Translations under genes and position numbers: made by a program
Part shown: piece by piece, positions 50,881 through 61,770 of the stretch
How positions within the stretch are numbered: the first letter of the stretch is position 1
Layout of the letters: every line of letters starts with the position of its first letter
NCBI GenBank assembly: GCA_000497125.2
Contig: CM035316.1
Location: 944,001-1,008,000, forward strand
Source: Spironucleus salmonicida
Lineage: Eukaryota > Fornicata > Diplomonadida > Hexamitidae
Reading direction: 5' to 3'
DNA: 64,000 bases
The notes under the pieces: generated by a model
The model's database searches: none
Seen by the model: only the letters and a program-made list of their open reading frames with translations
Told to the model about the DNA's origin: nothing

Positions 50881-52509
50881 ATGCAGCTGGTCGTGGCAAC
50901 GCTGACGACGGAGTTCATCTATACAAAGTACCAGACCAACCTCACGAACTGCTACTCCACGCAGACCACCATCCTGTACAACCGGAACATCAACCGCATC
51001 GTGGTCACCCTCGCCTCCGAGAACAACACGCAGTGCGCCGTCTTCCCGCAGGGCGTCGAGGCGCAGCTGGCCTTCCAGACCTCCGGGATCCCCATCCAGC
51101 GCATCCAGGTCGCGAACTTCTCCTACGCCAACACCACGGAGCTCGTGTTCGAGGGCGTCCCGGACATCGTCTCCGAGGAGTTCGTGGTGCTCAACGTGTA
51201 CTCCTACGGCTATATCACAGAGCGCAGCATCTTCATCTTCCAGGAGCAGAAGTCCTCGCTCACGCAGTGCTTCGAGCCCTCCTCCACCGTGAACATCCAC
51301 GTAGACAAGCTCATCGTCACCATGCACTCCACCAAGCTCTGCACCAACCAGTTTGACACGATAACGGATGGGGAAACGCCGCCTGTAACTATCGGGGAGC
51401 TGACCTCGGCGACGCTGAACGTCCAGGGGTCTATCTTCAGCCTAGAAGTCAAAACCTTCCAAGGCGATTACAAGAAAGGTGAGAAGCTGACCCTGGAAGT
51501 ACCCCTCACCGGACCCCAATCCGAGCAGCTGCTGCTGATTGTCGCCCCCAACGCCACCGTGACCTTCGAATCGCTCCAGGGCGGCGCGGTCGTCACGTTC
51601 GACCACAACATCGGCGAGGTCACCAGCACGGGGATCGTAGTTGGCACCGACACCTTCTGGAACCCCGCGCAGAAGCCGCAGCTGGGCCTGTTTTAGGGCA
51701 TCTACATGCTCAGAATGTAGTATAGTCCGAACATTGAAAAGCTCTAACCGTAAATCGATAAACTAAAATTTGACAACATTATGTACCGCATTTCCGGATT
51801 GGCCCCGAATGCTAGCAATGCGCAGTAAGTAACGATCTAGACGACCACTTTTGACAGAAAAATCCGTTTCCTCTCATTTACGTGCGATCAAGGCCGCCAG
51901 CTGGAAAGAAATCTTTGCATGAATTTTTACAATGTGGCCAATCAGATGAACGTCTCTACGACGATTTATCTTGATCTCATATTTCAGCTAGGGTCGATAT
52001 ACGTGCATATAGAGAAATCGGTCGTCGATATTCAGAACAAGATGATTTCGTCAGCAATTGCTAGCCTGGGCCACAATTAGGCCAAGCTTTAAATACTGTC
52101 TAAAATAGCTATTGAGATTCCACCCAACACGGAGCTAAAGGTAAAATTTACGGTTTTATAAAACTCTAATCCAGCTGATTTCGACGACCCAGCCCTGTCC
52201 TTTGAGGTCCAATAGACGGTGAGTGACGTACGGGAGCTAATTCGCTTTACGTGCGATTCAAAGTGCAAAATGTTGATGAAACGCCTGCAAGTTAACCATT
52301 TGGCCTTTTACTAGCTCGAGTCTAACCTATTAGATGGCGTAATTTTTGCAAATTCTATTTTCGATGACGATTATCTAATTATGGAAGGGATAATTATAGG
52401 GGCGTCTTTGATAGTTATTCTTGTTCTAGTGATCACAAGCATAATTGGCATGGTGTTACTAATGAAGCAGATGAAAAAATAGAGCAAGAGGAAGGCCAAA
52501 AAGCTATGA
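50881..52509 (+). CDS. type I single-pass surface protein, 542 aa
   Basis: Begins MQLVVATLTTEFIYTKYQTN (short hydrophobic start, perhaps a weak signal peptide or a start set too far downstream). Long beta-rich ectodomain with many Asn-x-Ser/Thr sites and few Cys, then near residues 502-524 one membrane helix (IIIGASLIVILVLVITSIIG) and a basic tail (MKQMKKQSKRKAKKL). Likely displayed on the plasma membrane. The first 270 codons are GC-rich with no TAR; the remaining 270 are AT-richer with many TAR, an abrupt change inside one gene. Family not recognised; overall layout fits many protist surface proteins. Confidence 0.7.
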
Positions 52510-52784
52510 GGGAGTTTTTCATTCATTTTTGCATTATAGATATATAATAATGTGATATAAGGTGTTTTTAAGTTCAAAAACTGTGAGATAAAACTACAAG
52601 AGAAGGAGTTTTGATAAAACCTCTATATATTTAAAATTATAAGGACCTCGAGATTATAATTTAGGAAAGATCGGAAATGATGATAAATGACAATTAATAT
52701 CCGTATATGATAAAAATTAAAAACTAATAATAACTTACACTATTAATATACTGATGTTTAGAGTATAATGTAAACTTAAAAATT
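52510..52784. other. AT-rich intergenic region
   Basis: Contains ATATATAATAATGTGATATAAGG near 52540, combining the TATATAATA tract and a partial 12-mer. No gene. Confidence 0.4.
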
Positions 52785-53063
52785 ATGGGGTCTGTTTCGT
52801 CGCTTGTAAATGAATCGGATTCATACTTAATTTAACTAGATCCTAAGCAGCTACCGTAGGCCAAAGTGTAATAATCATAACCGGTAACACCTAGCACAAT
52901 AAGAAAAAATGTATCGTCTATGTTTTATGAACCTGTTAGTAAGCAACATAAAATGACATTAAGTAAGTCGCATAGTATTGTAATATAAAGAGAACTTCTA
53001 GAATAAAGTAATTTACGTCTAAATGTGCTTCTTGAAAATAGACTAAATGAGGAATCTGATTGA
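52785..53063 (+). CDS. small Met-Gly lipid-anchor family protein, 92 aa
   Basis: MGSVSSLVNESDSYLIQLDP: Gly2, Ser3, Ser5, Ser6; box Ser11-Asp12-x-Tyr14-Leu15-Ile16-x2-Asp, the one member with Ser for Ala. Gln/Pro-rich centre (PKQLPQAKVQQSQPVTPS), a basic Ser stretch and a Leu-rich C-terminal helix (LLEQSNLRLNVLLENRLN) ending EESD. Eight TAR codons are read as Gln. Same strand as the next member 450 bp downstream. Confidence 0.72.
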
Positions 53064-53513
53064 CATAGTGCATTTGATTATAATATTAGCAATTATATGA
53101 ATATTATATTCTATAATATGTAATAATTGGTTACTAAAAATATGAAGTAAAAATTAATAAATAATCATAGTTAATGAACAAATTAAGATAAAATAAGATA
53201 TATTATTAAAATAATTAACCATAAAATACTAGATACTTAAAAAATTATCACTCAGTTAAAATGTTTAGTTTTGATACTACTATTTAGTACATATTTCATT
53301 ATTTTTATTAGCTTTAATAATAAATAAGTTTTCGTTAGTTTAAGAATCTGAATGCGAAATATATTGTAAGTTTATAAATTATAATTATATTATAACTTTT
53401 AAAAATATATTTGATAATAACACTTAAAAACGATATTTATATTTTGTTGGAAGCTATACAATTGTTATTATAATCTATAAACTAATTATATGAATAACTT
53501 TAGATTTATTAAA
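53064..53513. other. AT-rich intergenic region
   Basis: Separates two family members on the same strand. No coding signal. Confidence 0.4.
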
Positions 53514-53801
53514 ATGGGATCAGGATAAATTAACCTGGCCTCAGCAGATGAATTTTTACTAGGATAAGATAAGCAAATTCCTAAAGATTTAATTAAAACA
53601 TAATCGGCCTTGTCTGTGGTGCAAAATAATGTTCCAAAAATTTAATCAAGGTAGCATATTTCTGAGAGCTAGTTATTATAGGTTGGTTAAATGTTTTAGA
53701 GTATAAGAATTTACTAGCCTTTTATTATCCCAGAGATCGATATAATGAAAGAGAATAGTTTACATTTAAGCGATTTATTGAATAAAAGTTGTGATTTATG
53801 A
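53514..53801 (+). CDS. small Met-Gly lipid-anchor family protein, 95 aa
   Basis: MGSGQINLASADEFLLGQDK: Gly2 start; Ala11-Asp12-x-Phe14-Leu15-Leu16-x2-Asp box. Then DLIKTQSALSVVQNNVPKIQ, a Gln-rich centre, and a C-terminal helix SLHLSDLLNKSCDL. Eleven TAR codons are read as Gln. Followed 179 bp downstream by the RHEH gene on the same strand. Confidence 0.7.
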
Positions 53802-53980
53802 ACAATAAATGTGTGAATATTTTATAATAATTATATATCAATATTAAATGTGTTATATACAATTAAAAATTTCTTGATTTATTATTCATATAGACTGAAA
53901 TCTATTTTCAGATTTTTGAAATTTATATTCAGATATTGATTTAATTATTATTAAATGGTAGATATGATTCTATTTTTAAA

Positions 53981-54223
53981 ATGAAAAAGAATATTGAGTC
54001 TTTTAGTCTTGGAAAGAAGAGACTTAGGAATTCTCAAAGTTTAAATAGCTTATCCATTGATAATAAGTTTTCTATAATAAGTGATTATAAGAATTAACAT
54101 TGTGATAAAGAAACAGTTAAAAAATTGAGCATGCAGGAATAGGAAACTATAAGAGACATGCTCTCTCGGATCCGGTTAATTCAAGATAATAAACGAAAAA
54201 GAAGACATGAACATGTTGAATGA
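53981..54223 (+). CDS. small basic RHEH-family protein, 80 aa
   Basis: Begins MKKNIESFSLGKKRLRNSQS and ends IRLIQDNKRKRRHEHVE. Same length and gap-free alignment with the 41476 protein (see there). Shared positions concentrate in the first 30 residues and the last 25, including L-S-M/I-x-E-Q-x-x-I/M-R-x-M-L-S. Two TAR codons, one aligned with a Gln position of the paralogue. Function unknown. Confidence 0.65.
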
Positions 54224-54515
54224 TTCTATGATATTTAAACTTTTATTTTTTAGTTTTACTGCTAAATAGCAAATAATATTTCTGTTATTGATATGTTATT
54301 ATTATCATAATAAACATACATTATTAAATTATAGGTTAATTTAGAGTATAGTTGTATATATTTACTACTAAATTTCAGTAGAATTAATGTTAATGTGGTA
54401 AAATAATTTATAGGTAATAAGAATTTTTAAATATATTTCAACACAAATTTAGCAATTATAAAGTTATCAATTTTTAAACACTAATTCAATTAACTCTAAG
54501 CCTGCAAACAATAGA

Positions 54516-55961
54516 TCACTCCAACCCAGGTTCCACACAATCACAAATCATGTCCAAGTCGCATGCTGGCCCGATAAGATCACGAATATTGTTAATACCA
54601 TATTTGATCATGGTTGGCCTCTCTAGACTAAGTCCCCACGCAATACACTAGACTTCAGGCCCAAATCCCATAGTTCTAAGCATTTCTGGCCTGAACATAC
54701 CAGAATTACCTACCTCGATCCATTTATTAAGCCCAGGATGATGGCAGAATATCTCCATACTAGGCTCAGTGTACGGGTTGTAAGTGGGCTTGAAGCGCAC
54801 ATTTTCCATACCTAATTCCTTGAAAAATGCCTTAATCGTGCCCATCAAGTCCCTTAATGACACATTTACATCGCAAATGAACCCCTCAACTTGATGGAAC
54901 TCACAAAGATGAGTGGCATCCAACGTCTCATTTCTGAAGACCCTGTCAATAGAAAATGACTTAATGGGCTTGAAAGTTCCGTTTTTATAGTCCTGCGCCA
55001 ATTCATATAGCCTACGAGCGCTCACAGCTGTTGTATGAGTCCTGAGCAGATTTTTGCAAGTTTCCTTGTCGTCAAAAATATATTTGTAGCCAGCCTCGTG
55101 GGCTGCTTTTACAGCCTCAAAGTAGCTTTTATCGACGTTGCGCAAATCGAAATCTGCGTACTTACCTGCTACGAAAAACGTATCGTGCATGTCACGTGCA
55201 GGGTGCTGCTGCGGCTGGAAGAGCGCATCGAAGTTCCAGAATGAGGATTCGAGGTAGTTGGCCGTTTTCATCTACTGGAAGCCCATTCCTGTGAGGATAG
55301 CGATAAACTGCGTCCGGAACTTGAGCAGAGGATGCAAAGCACCCACTGACACAGGTTTCCCCCGTGCATTGAAATTTAGCGGCTTGAAACGCAACGCCTC
55401 AGCACCCTCCTAGGTCAAGTGCGCCTGTGTCAACTCCGACTCAAAAGCGATGCCAAATTCTTAGAATTTGGGCCCAGCAGTGATCAGGAAATGTTTTGTG
55501 GTGATATCCTACAGGAGTTTCGATTTTTTGAGAGCCGAAATGTCCTTCTCAGTGAGTTAATCTAGGCTGTTCAACTAGGTCTGGACATCATCTGGAGTAT
55601 TAGGGGTTTACTACAAAACCATTGGATCGGTCTTGCCAGCCGTCGTGTCGAGACGGATCAGCTTTCGGCGCAGGGCTCCTGGCGCGGCTGCTGCGAACTA
55701 GCACATTGACTTATTTTTTGGGGTTTCCACCTCCTTATAGAGGCGAAATTCAGGTGTTCCATACTATGCGGCCTCCTGACCTAATTTGGTGAGCTCAGTT
55801 GTTGTTTTGGTGACAAGTTATGCGCTCAGGATTTCTCTAGATTCCAGTGATTTCAGAGCCGGAATAATATCGGTATGTGGCATATTAAGTTGTTGTGCTG
55901 CATTCAGGCAGGTGGACTGTCCAAGTTTGATGAAGTTGTAGAGTAGCGTTTAGATATCCAT
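54516..55961 (-). CDS. phenylalanyl-tRNA synthetase alpha subunit
   Basis: 481 aa (eukaryotic alpha about 500). N-terminal winged-helix region ([20 protein letters not shown]), then the class II core: motif 2 ([20 protein letters not shown] with the HQVEG that follows) and motif 3 ([20 protein letters not shown]). [15 protein letters not shown] block appears as [20 protein letters not shown]. Forms the alpha2-beta2 cytosolic enzyme charging tRNA-Phe. TAR codons lie mostly in the N-terminal half. The start is preceded by TTTCCACTCCTTTTCATTTC. Confidence 0.95.
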
Positions 55962-56010
55962 TGATGAAATGAAAAGGAGTGGAAATAATTAGGTTAACAT
56001 AGCAAATACA
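55962..56010 (-). promoter_or_regulatory. PheRS alpha upstream element
   Basis: TTTCCACTCCTTTT lies about 10 to 24 bases before the ATG, preceded by AT-rich TATATATTT/ATTATATAAATTATATATG sequence. Same arrangement as at the Rrp8 gene. Confidence 0.5.
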
Positions 56011-56227
56011 TATATAATTTATATAATATATTTTTGAACTTTGACAAAACTGCTAAATTGTAAATGACTGATTAGTACCAGATTTCTTAGGTAGAAATGT
56101 TCAATATTTTGCAGATAATTCAGATTTTGCTTTGTGGTTAGCCAGGGCTGACATTTGTGACAATAGAAATATTTACGGCAAGGAATGCATTTATACTATA
56201 TTATATAATATTAAACTTAAATTAAAA

Positions 56228-56971
56228 ATGCGATAAGTTTTAAATCACGCAAATGACGTTTCTAGTTCAATATCATCGAATATATCGCTTACCGAAGACG
56301 ATTTACTCATTCAAACCCCCAGAAATCTCAAATACAAGTCGCCAATCGTCGCGCACAACGACAAGTACTTAAGACAGCGAATCTACGATTTAGAGCATGA
56401 AAATTTTCATCTCAAGCAGCAAAACGACCATTTAACGTCTGCTGTGCTCAAGCACAGCTTCCTGAGCGCCGTCCAGCCCCCCACGACGGAGCTGGACCGC
56501 CTCTACGCGCAGAACGGCGCTCTGCTGTCAGAAGTCACAGAGCTGCAGGCCCTGGTGGCGTCCAAAAACGAGCAGCTGAATCTCATGAAATCGGAGCTGG
56601 CCGGCGGCTAGTTTTAGCGCGTGAAACAGCACTATTTGGGGCCCGAAATGCGGTACAAATTTGCCGAGAAAATGGACGAATCCGAGCTCATTTCGCGCGG
56701 CTGCGATGCGATTTTTGGGCCAAAATTTACAAAATTCGGAAAAATCGGAAAATTCGACCCGGAAACGCAAATCCGGGCAGCTCCCGCTAAAGAAAGCGGC
56801 GGGATCGACGCCGTTCTCAGCGGGATCGACGCGCAGCTGAAAAGCGGCTAATGGGGCGATGTGGAGCGGGAATGTCAAGTGGAGCATAAACTTGAACTCG
56901 AACTCGAACAGGACGCAGCTGATATAAGGCAAATACGCGCAGAATACGGCCCCTGGTAGGACGAGTTTTGA
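56228..56971 (+). CDS. coiled-coil protein, 247 aa
   Basis: Starts MRQVLNHANDVSSSISSNIS. Coiled coil at about 50-75 (LRQRIYDLEHENFHLKQQND) and 90-125 (LYAQNGALLSEVTELQALVA; KNEQLNLMKSELAGG), then a C-terminal globular/charged part with FGPKFTKFGKIGKFDPETQ, ending AEYGPWQDEF. Five TAR codons are read as Gln; the 12-mer variant CTGATATAAGG is in frame (ADIRQ). The gene stops at TGA 8 bp before the minisatellite. Intermediate GC content. Not recognised; a flagellar or basal-body coiled coil is possible. Confidence 0.7.
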
Positions 56972-56979
56972 GCGTTCGT

Positions 56980-59900
56980 GAAAATTCGTGTTCTCACTGG
57001 AAAATTCGTGTTCTCAAAGTAGTAAATTCGTGTTCTTAAGTAGTAAATTCGTGTTCTCAAAGTAGTAAATTCGTGTTCTTAAGTAGTAAATTCGTGTTCT
57101 CAAAGTAGTAAATTCGTGTTCTCAAAGTAGTAAATTCGTGTTCTTAAGTAGTAAATTCGTGTTCTCAAAGTAGTAAATTCGTGTTCTCAAAGTAGTAAAT
57201 TCGTGTTCTTAAGTAGTAAATTCGTGTTCTTAAGTAGTAAATTCGTGTTCTCAAAGTAGTAAATTCGTGTTCTTAAAGTAGTAAATTCGTGTTCTCAAAG
57301 TAGTAAATTCGTGTTCTTAAGTAGTAAATTCGTGTTCTCAAAGTAGTAAATTCGTGTTCTTAAGTAGTAAATTCGTGTTCTTAAGTAGTAAATTCGTGTT
57401 CTTAAAGTAGTAAATTCGTGTTCTCAAAGTAGTAAATTCGTGTTCTTAAGTAGTAAATTCGTGTTCTCAAAGTAGTAAATTCGTGTTCTTAAGTAGTAAA
57501 TTCGTGTTCTTAAGTAGTAAATTCGTGTTCTTAAGTAGTAAATTCGTGTTCTCAAAGTAGTAAATTCGTGTTCTTAAAGTAGTAAATTCGTGTTCTCAAA
57601 GTAGTAAATTCGTGTTCTTAAGTAGTAAATTCGTGTTCTCAAAGTAGTAAATTCGTGTTCTTAAAGTAGTAAATTCGTGTTCTCAAAGTAGTAAATTCGT
57701 GTTCTTAAGTAGTAAATTCGTGTTCTCAAAGTAGTAAATTCGTGTTCTTAAGTAGTAAATTCGTGTTCTCAAAGTAGTAAATTCGTGTTCTCAAAGTAGT
57801 AAATTCGTGTTCTTAAGTAGTAAATTCGTGTTCTCAAAGTAGTAAATTCGTGTTCTCAAAGTAGTAAATTCGTGTTCTTAAGTAGTAAATTCGTGTTCTC
57901 AAAGTAGTAAATTCGTGTTCTTAAGTAGTAAATTCGTGTTCTTAAGTAGTAAATTCGTGTTCTCAAAGTAGTAAATTCGTGTTCTTAAGTAGTAAATTCG
58001 TGTTCTCAAAGTAGTAAATTCGTGTTCTTAAGTAGTAAATTCGTGTTCTTAAGTAGTAAATTCGTGTTCTTAAGTAGTAAATTCGTGTTCTCAAAGTAGT
58101 AAATTCGTGTTCTTAAAGTAGTAAATTCGTGTTCTTAAGTAGTAAATTCGTGTTCTCAAAGTAGTAAATTCGTGTTCTCACTGGAAAATTCGTGTTCTCA
58201 AAGTAGTAAATTCGTGTTCTCAAAGTAGTAAATTCGTGTTCTCAAAGTAGTAAATTCGTGTTCTTAAGTAGTAAATTCGTGTTCTTAAGTAGTAAATTCG
58301 TGTTCTCAAAGTAGTAAATTCGTGTTCTTAAGTAGTAAATTCGTGTTCTCAAAGTAGTAAATTCGTGTTCTTAAGTAGTAAATTCGTGTTCTCAAAGTAG
58401 TAAATTCGTGTTCTCAAAGTAGTAAATTCGTGTTCTTAAAGTAGTAAATTCGTGTTCTCACTGGAAAATTCGTGTTCTCAAAGTAGTAAATTCGTGTTCT
58501 CAAAGTAGTAAATTCGTGTTCTCAAAGTAGTAAATTCGTGTTCTTAAGTAGTAAATTCGTGTTCTTAAGTAGTAAATTCGTGTTCTTAAAGTAGTAAATT
58601 CGTGTTCTTAAGTAGTAAATTCGTGTTCTCACTGGAAAATTCGTGTTCTCAAAGTAGTAAATTCGTGTTCTCAAAGTAGTAAATTCGTGTTCTTAAGTAG
58701 TAAATTCGTGTTCTTAAGTAGTAAATTCGTGTTCTCAAAGTAGTAAATTCGTGTTCTTAAGTAGTAAATTCGTGTTCTTAAAGTAGTAAATTCGTGTTCT
58801 TAAGTAGTAAATTCGTGTTCTCAAAGTAGTAAATTCGTGTTCTCAAAGTAGTAAATTCGTGTTCTTAAGTAGTAAATTCGTGTTCTCAAAGTAGTAAATT
58901 CGTGTTCTTAAGTAGTAAATTCGTGTTCTCAAAGTAGTAAATTCGTGTTCTTAAAGTAGTAAATTCGTGTTCTCAAAGTAGTAAATTCGTGTTCTTAAGT
59001 AGTAAATTCGTGTTCTCAAAGTAGTAAATTCGTGTTCTTAAGTAGTAAATTCGTGTTCTCAAAGTAGTAAATTCGTGTTCTTAAAGTAGTAAATTCGTGT
59101 TCTCAAAGTAGTAAATTCGTGTTCTTAAAGTAGTAAATTCGTGTTCTCAAAGTAGTAAATTCGTGTTCTTAAGTAGTAAATTCGTGTTCTCAAAGTAGTA
59201 AATTCGTGTTCTTAAAGTAGTAAATTCGTGTTCTCAAAGTAGTAAATTCGTGTTCTTAAAGTAGTAAATTCGTGTTCTTAAAGTAGTAAATTCGTGTTCT
59301 TAAAGTAGTAAATTCGTGTTCTTAAAGTAGTAAATTCGTGTTCTCAAAGTAGTAAATTCGTGTTCTTAAGTAGTAAATTCGTGTTCTCACTGGAAAATTC
59401 GTGTTCTCAAAGTAGTAAATTCGTGTTCTTAAGTAGTAAATTCGTGTTCTCAAAGTAGTAAATTCGTGTTCTCAAAGTAGTAAATTCGTGTTCTCAAAGT
59501 AGTAAATTCGTGTTCTTAAGTAGTAAATTCGTGTTCTCAAAGTAGTAAATTCGTGTTCTCAAAGTAGTAAATTCGTGTTCTCAAAGTAGTAAATTCGTGT
59601 TCTTAAGTAGTAAATTCGTGTTCTCAAAGTAGTAAATTCGTGTTCTCAAAGTAGTAAATTCGTGTTCTCAAAGTAGTAAATTCGTGTTCTTAAGTAGTAA
59701 ATTCGTGTTCTTAAGTAGTAAATTCGTGTTCTCAAAGTAGTAAATTCGTGTTCTTAAAGTAGTAAATTCGTGTTCTCAAAGTAGTAAATTCGTGTTCTTA
59801 AGTAGTAAATTCGTGTTCTCAAAGTAGTAAATTCGTGTTCTCACTGGAAAATTCGTGTTCTCAAAGTAGTAAATTCGTGTTCTCAAAGTAGTAAATTCGT

Positions 59901-61355
59901 GTTCTTAAGTAGTAAATTCGTGTTCTCAAAGTAGTAAATTCGTGTTCTCAAAGTAGTAAATTCGTGTTCTTAAGTAGTAAATTCGTGTTCTCAAAGTAGT
60001 AAATTCGTGTTCTCAAAGTAGTAAATTCGTGTTCTTAAGTAGTAAATTCGTGTTCTTAAGTAGTAAATTCGTGTTCTCAAAGTAGTAAATTCGTGTTCTT
60101 AAAGTAGTAAATTCGTGTTCTCAAAGTAGTAAATTCGTGTTCTTAAGTAGTAAATTCGTGTTCTCAAAGTAGTAAATTCGTGTTCTTAAGTAGTAAATTC
60201 GTGTTCTCAAAGTAGTAAATTCGTGTTCTTAAAGTAGTAAATTCGTGTTCTCAAAGTAGTAAATTCGTGTTCTTAAGTAGTAAATTCGTGTTCTCAAAGT
60301 AGTAAATTCGTGTTCTTAAGTAGTAAATTCGTGTTCTCAAAGTAGTAAATTCGTGTTCTCACTGGAAAATTCGTGTTCTCAAAGTAGTAAATTCGTGTTC
60401 TCAAAGTAGTAAATTCGTGTTCTTAAGTAGTAAATTCGTGTTCTCAAAGTAGTAAATTCGTGTTCTCAAAGTAGTAAATTCGTGTTCTTAAGTAGTAAAT
60501 TCGTGTTCTCAAAGTAGTAAATTCGTGTTCTCAAAGTAGTAAATTCGTGTTCTTAAGTAGTAAATTCGTGTTCTTAAGTAGTAAATTCGTGTTCTCAAAG
60601 TAGTAAATTCGTGTTCTCAAAGTAGTAAATTCGTGTTCTTAAGTAGTAAATTCGTGTTCTCAAAGTAGTAAATTCGTGTTCTCAAAGTAGTAAATTCGTG
60701 TTCTTAAGTAGTAAATTCGTGTTCTCAAAGTAGTAAATTCGTGTTCTCAAAGTAGTAAATTCGTGTTCTCAAAGTAGTAAATTCGTGTTCTCAAAGTAGT
60801 AAATTCGTGTTCTCAAAGTAGTAAATTCGTGTTCTTAAGTAGTAAATTCGTGTTCTCAAAGTAGTAAATTCGTGTTCTCAAAGTAGTAAATTCGTGTTCT
60901 CAAAGTAGTAAATTCGTGTTCTTAAGTAGTAAATTCGTGTTCTCAAAGTAGTAAATTCGTGTTCTCAAAGTAGTAAATTCGTGTTCTCAAAGTAGTAAAT
61001 TCGTGTTCTCAAAGTAGTAAATTCGTGTTCTTAAGTAGTAAATTCGTGTTCTCAAAGTAGTAAATTCGTGTTCTCAAAGTAGTAAATTCGTGTTCTTAAG
61101 TAGTAAATTCGTGTTCTCAAAGTAGTAAATTCGTGTTCTCAAAGTAGTAAATTCGTGTTCTCAAAGTAGTAAATTCGTGTTCTTAAAGTAGTAAATTCGT
61201 GTTCTCAAAGTAGTAAATTCGTGTTCTCAAAGTAGTAAATTCGTGTTCTTAAGTAGTAAATTCGTGTTCTCAAAGTAGTAAATTCGTGTTCTCAAAGTAG
61301 TAAATTCGTGTTCTCAAAGTAGTAAATTCGTGTTCTTAAAGTAGTAAATTCGTGT
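56980..61355 (+). repeat. minisatellite array, about 200 units of 20-22 bp
   Basis: Near-perfect tandem array of four unit types: TTCTCAAAGTAGTAAATTCGTG (22 bp), TTCTTAAGTAGTAAATTCGTG (21), TTCTTAAAGTAGTAAATTCGTG (22) and the rarer TTCTCACTGGAAAATTCGTG (20). The 20-bp type opens the array and recurs at about 58178, 58458, 58628, 59387, 59842 and 60357. Runs of similar order recur, so blocks have been duplicated. The plus strand has no TGA in any frame, but also no ATG. Confidence 0.97.
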
Positions 61356-61545
61356 TCTCAAGATACTAATTTCACGCTCTCAAGATACTAATTTCACGCT
61401 CTCAAGATACTAATTTCACGCTCTCAAGATACTAATTTCACGCTCTCAAGATACTAATTTCACGCTCTCAAGATACTAATTTCACGCTCTCAAGATACTA
61501 ATTTCACGCTCTCAAGATACTAATTTCACGCTCTCAAGATACTAA
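61356..61545 (+). repeat. second minisatellite, 8-9 units of 22 bp
   Basis: Perfect copies of TCTCAAGATACTAATTTCACGC directly after the large array. The unit shares the TTCTCAAGA/TAAATTTC layout with the large array's unit, so it is probably a diverged relative that has been amplified separately. Confidence 0.95.
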
Positions 61546-61770
61546 CTTTTACACCCCAATTCGCCCGAATTCGCGATTTCCGGCTCGCGTTCTCGTCGTC
61601 GAAATTGAAATTTTCACTGCCTGCAAATGCGCCGCTTTTTGGGTCATTGCGAGATGCTGAGCGCCTCGTTCGCCTTCTAATGCGCGTCTCCAGAAAAGCT
61701 GTTTTTGCGCTTTAAATTGCGCAAAAATATGTCCTAAAAGGCGCAATTTCAGCCCCACTTCATTGCTCAT
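61534..61770 (-). CDS. hypothetical protein, 78 aa, or last part of the next gene
   Basis: MSNEVGLKLRLLGHIFAQFK start, helical and basic, then TRTRAGNREFGRIGV and QKLVS encoded by the end of the small minisatellite. Its ATG overlaps the TGA of the upstream frame (AAATGAGC), so it could be a separate gene or another frame of the same interrupted gene. Confidence 0.4.

Noticed and set aside
50881-52509. HAP2/GCS1 gamete fusogen
   Set aside because: Only the general layout fits (ectodomain, one membrane helix, basic tail). The Cys pattern and the conserved HAP2 block were not found.
56980-61545. Telomeric repeat or CRISPR-like array
   Set aside because: Units are contiguous with no unique spacers and are too long and AT-mixed for a telomere; genes continue on both sides.
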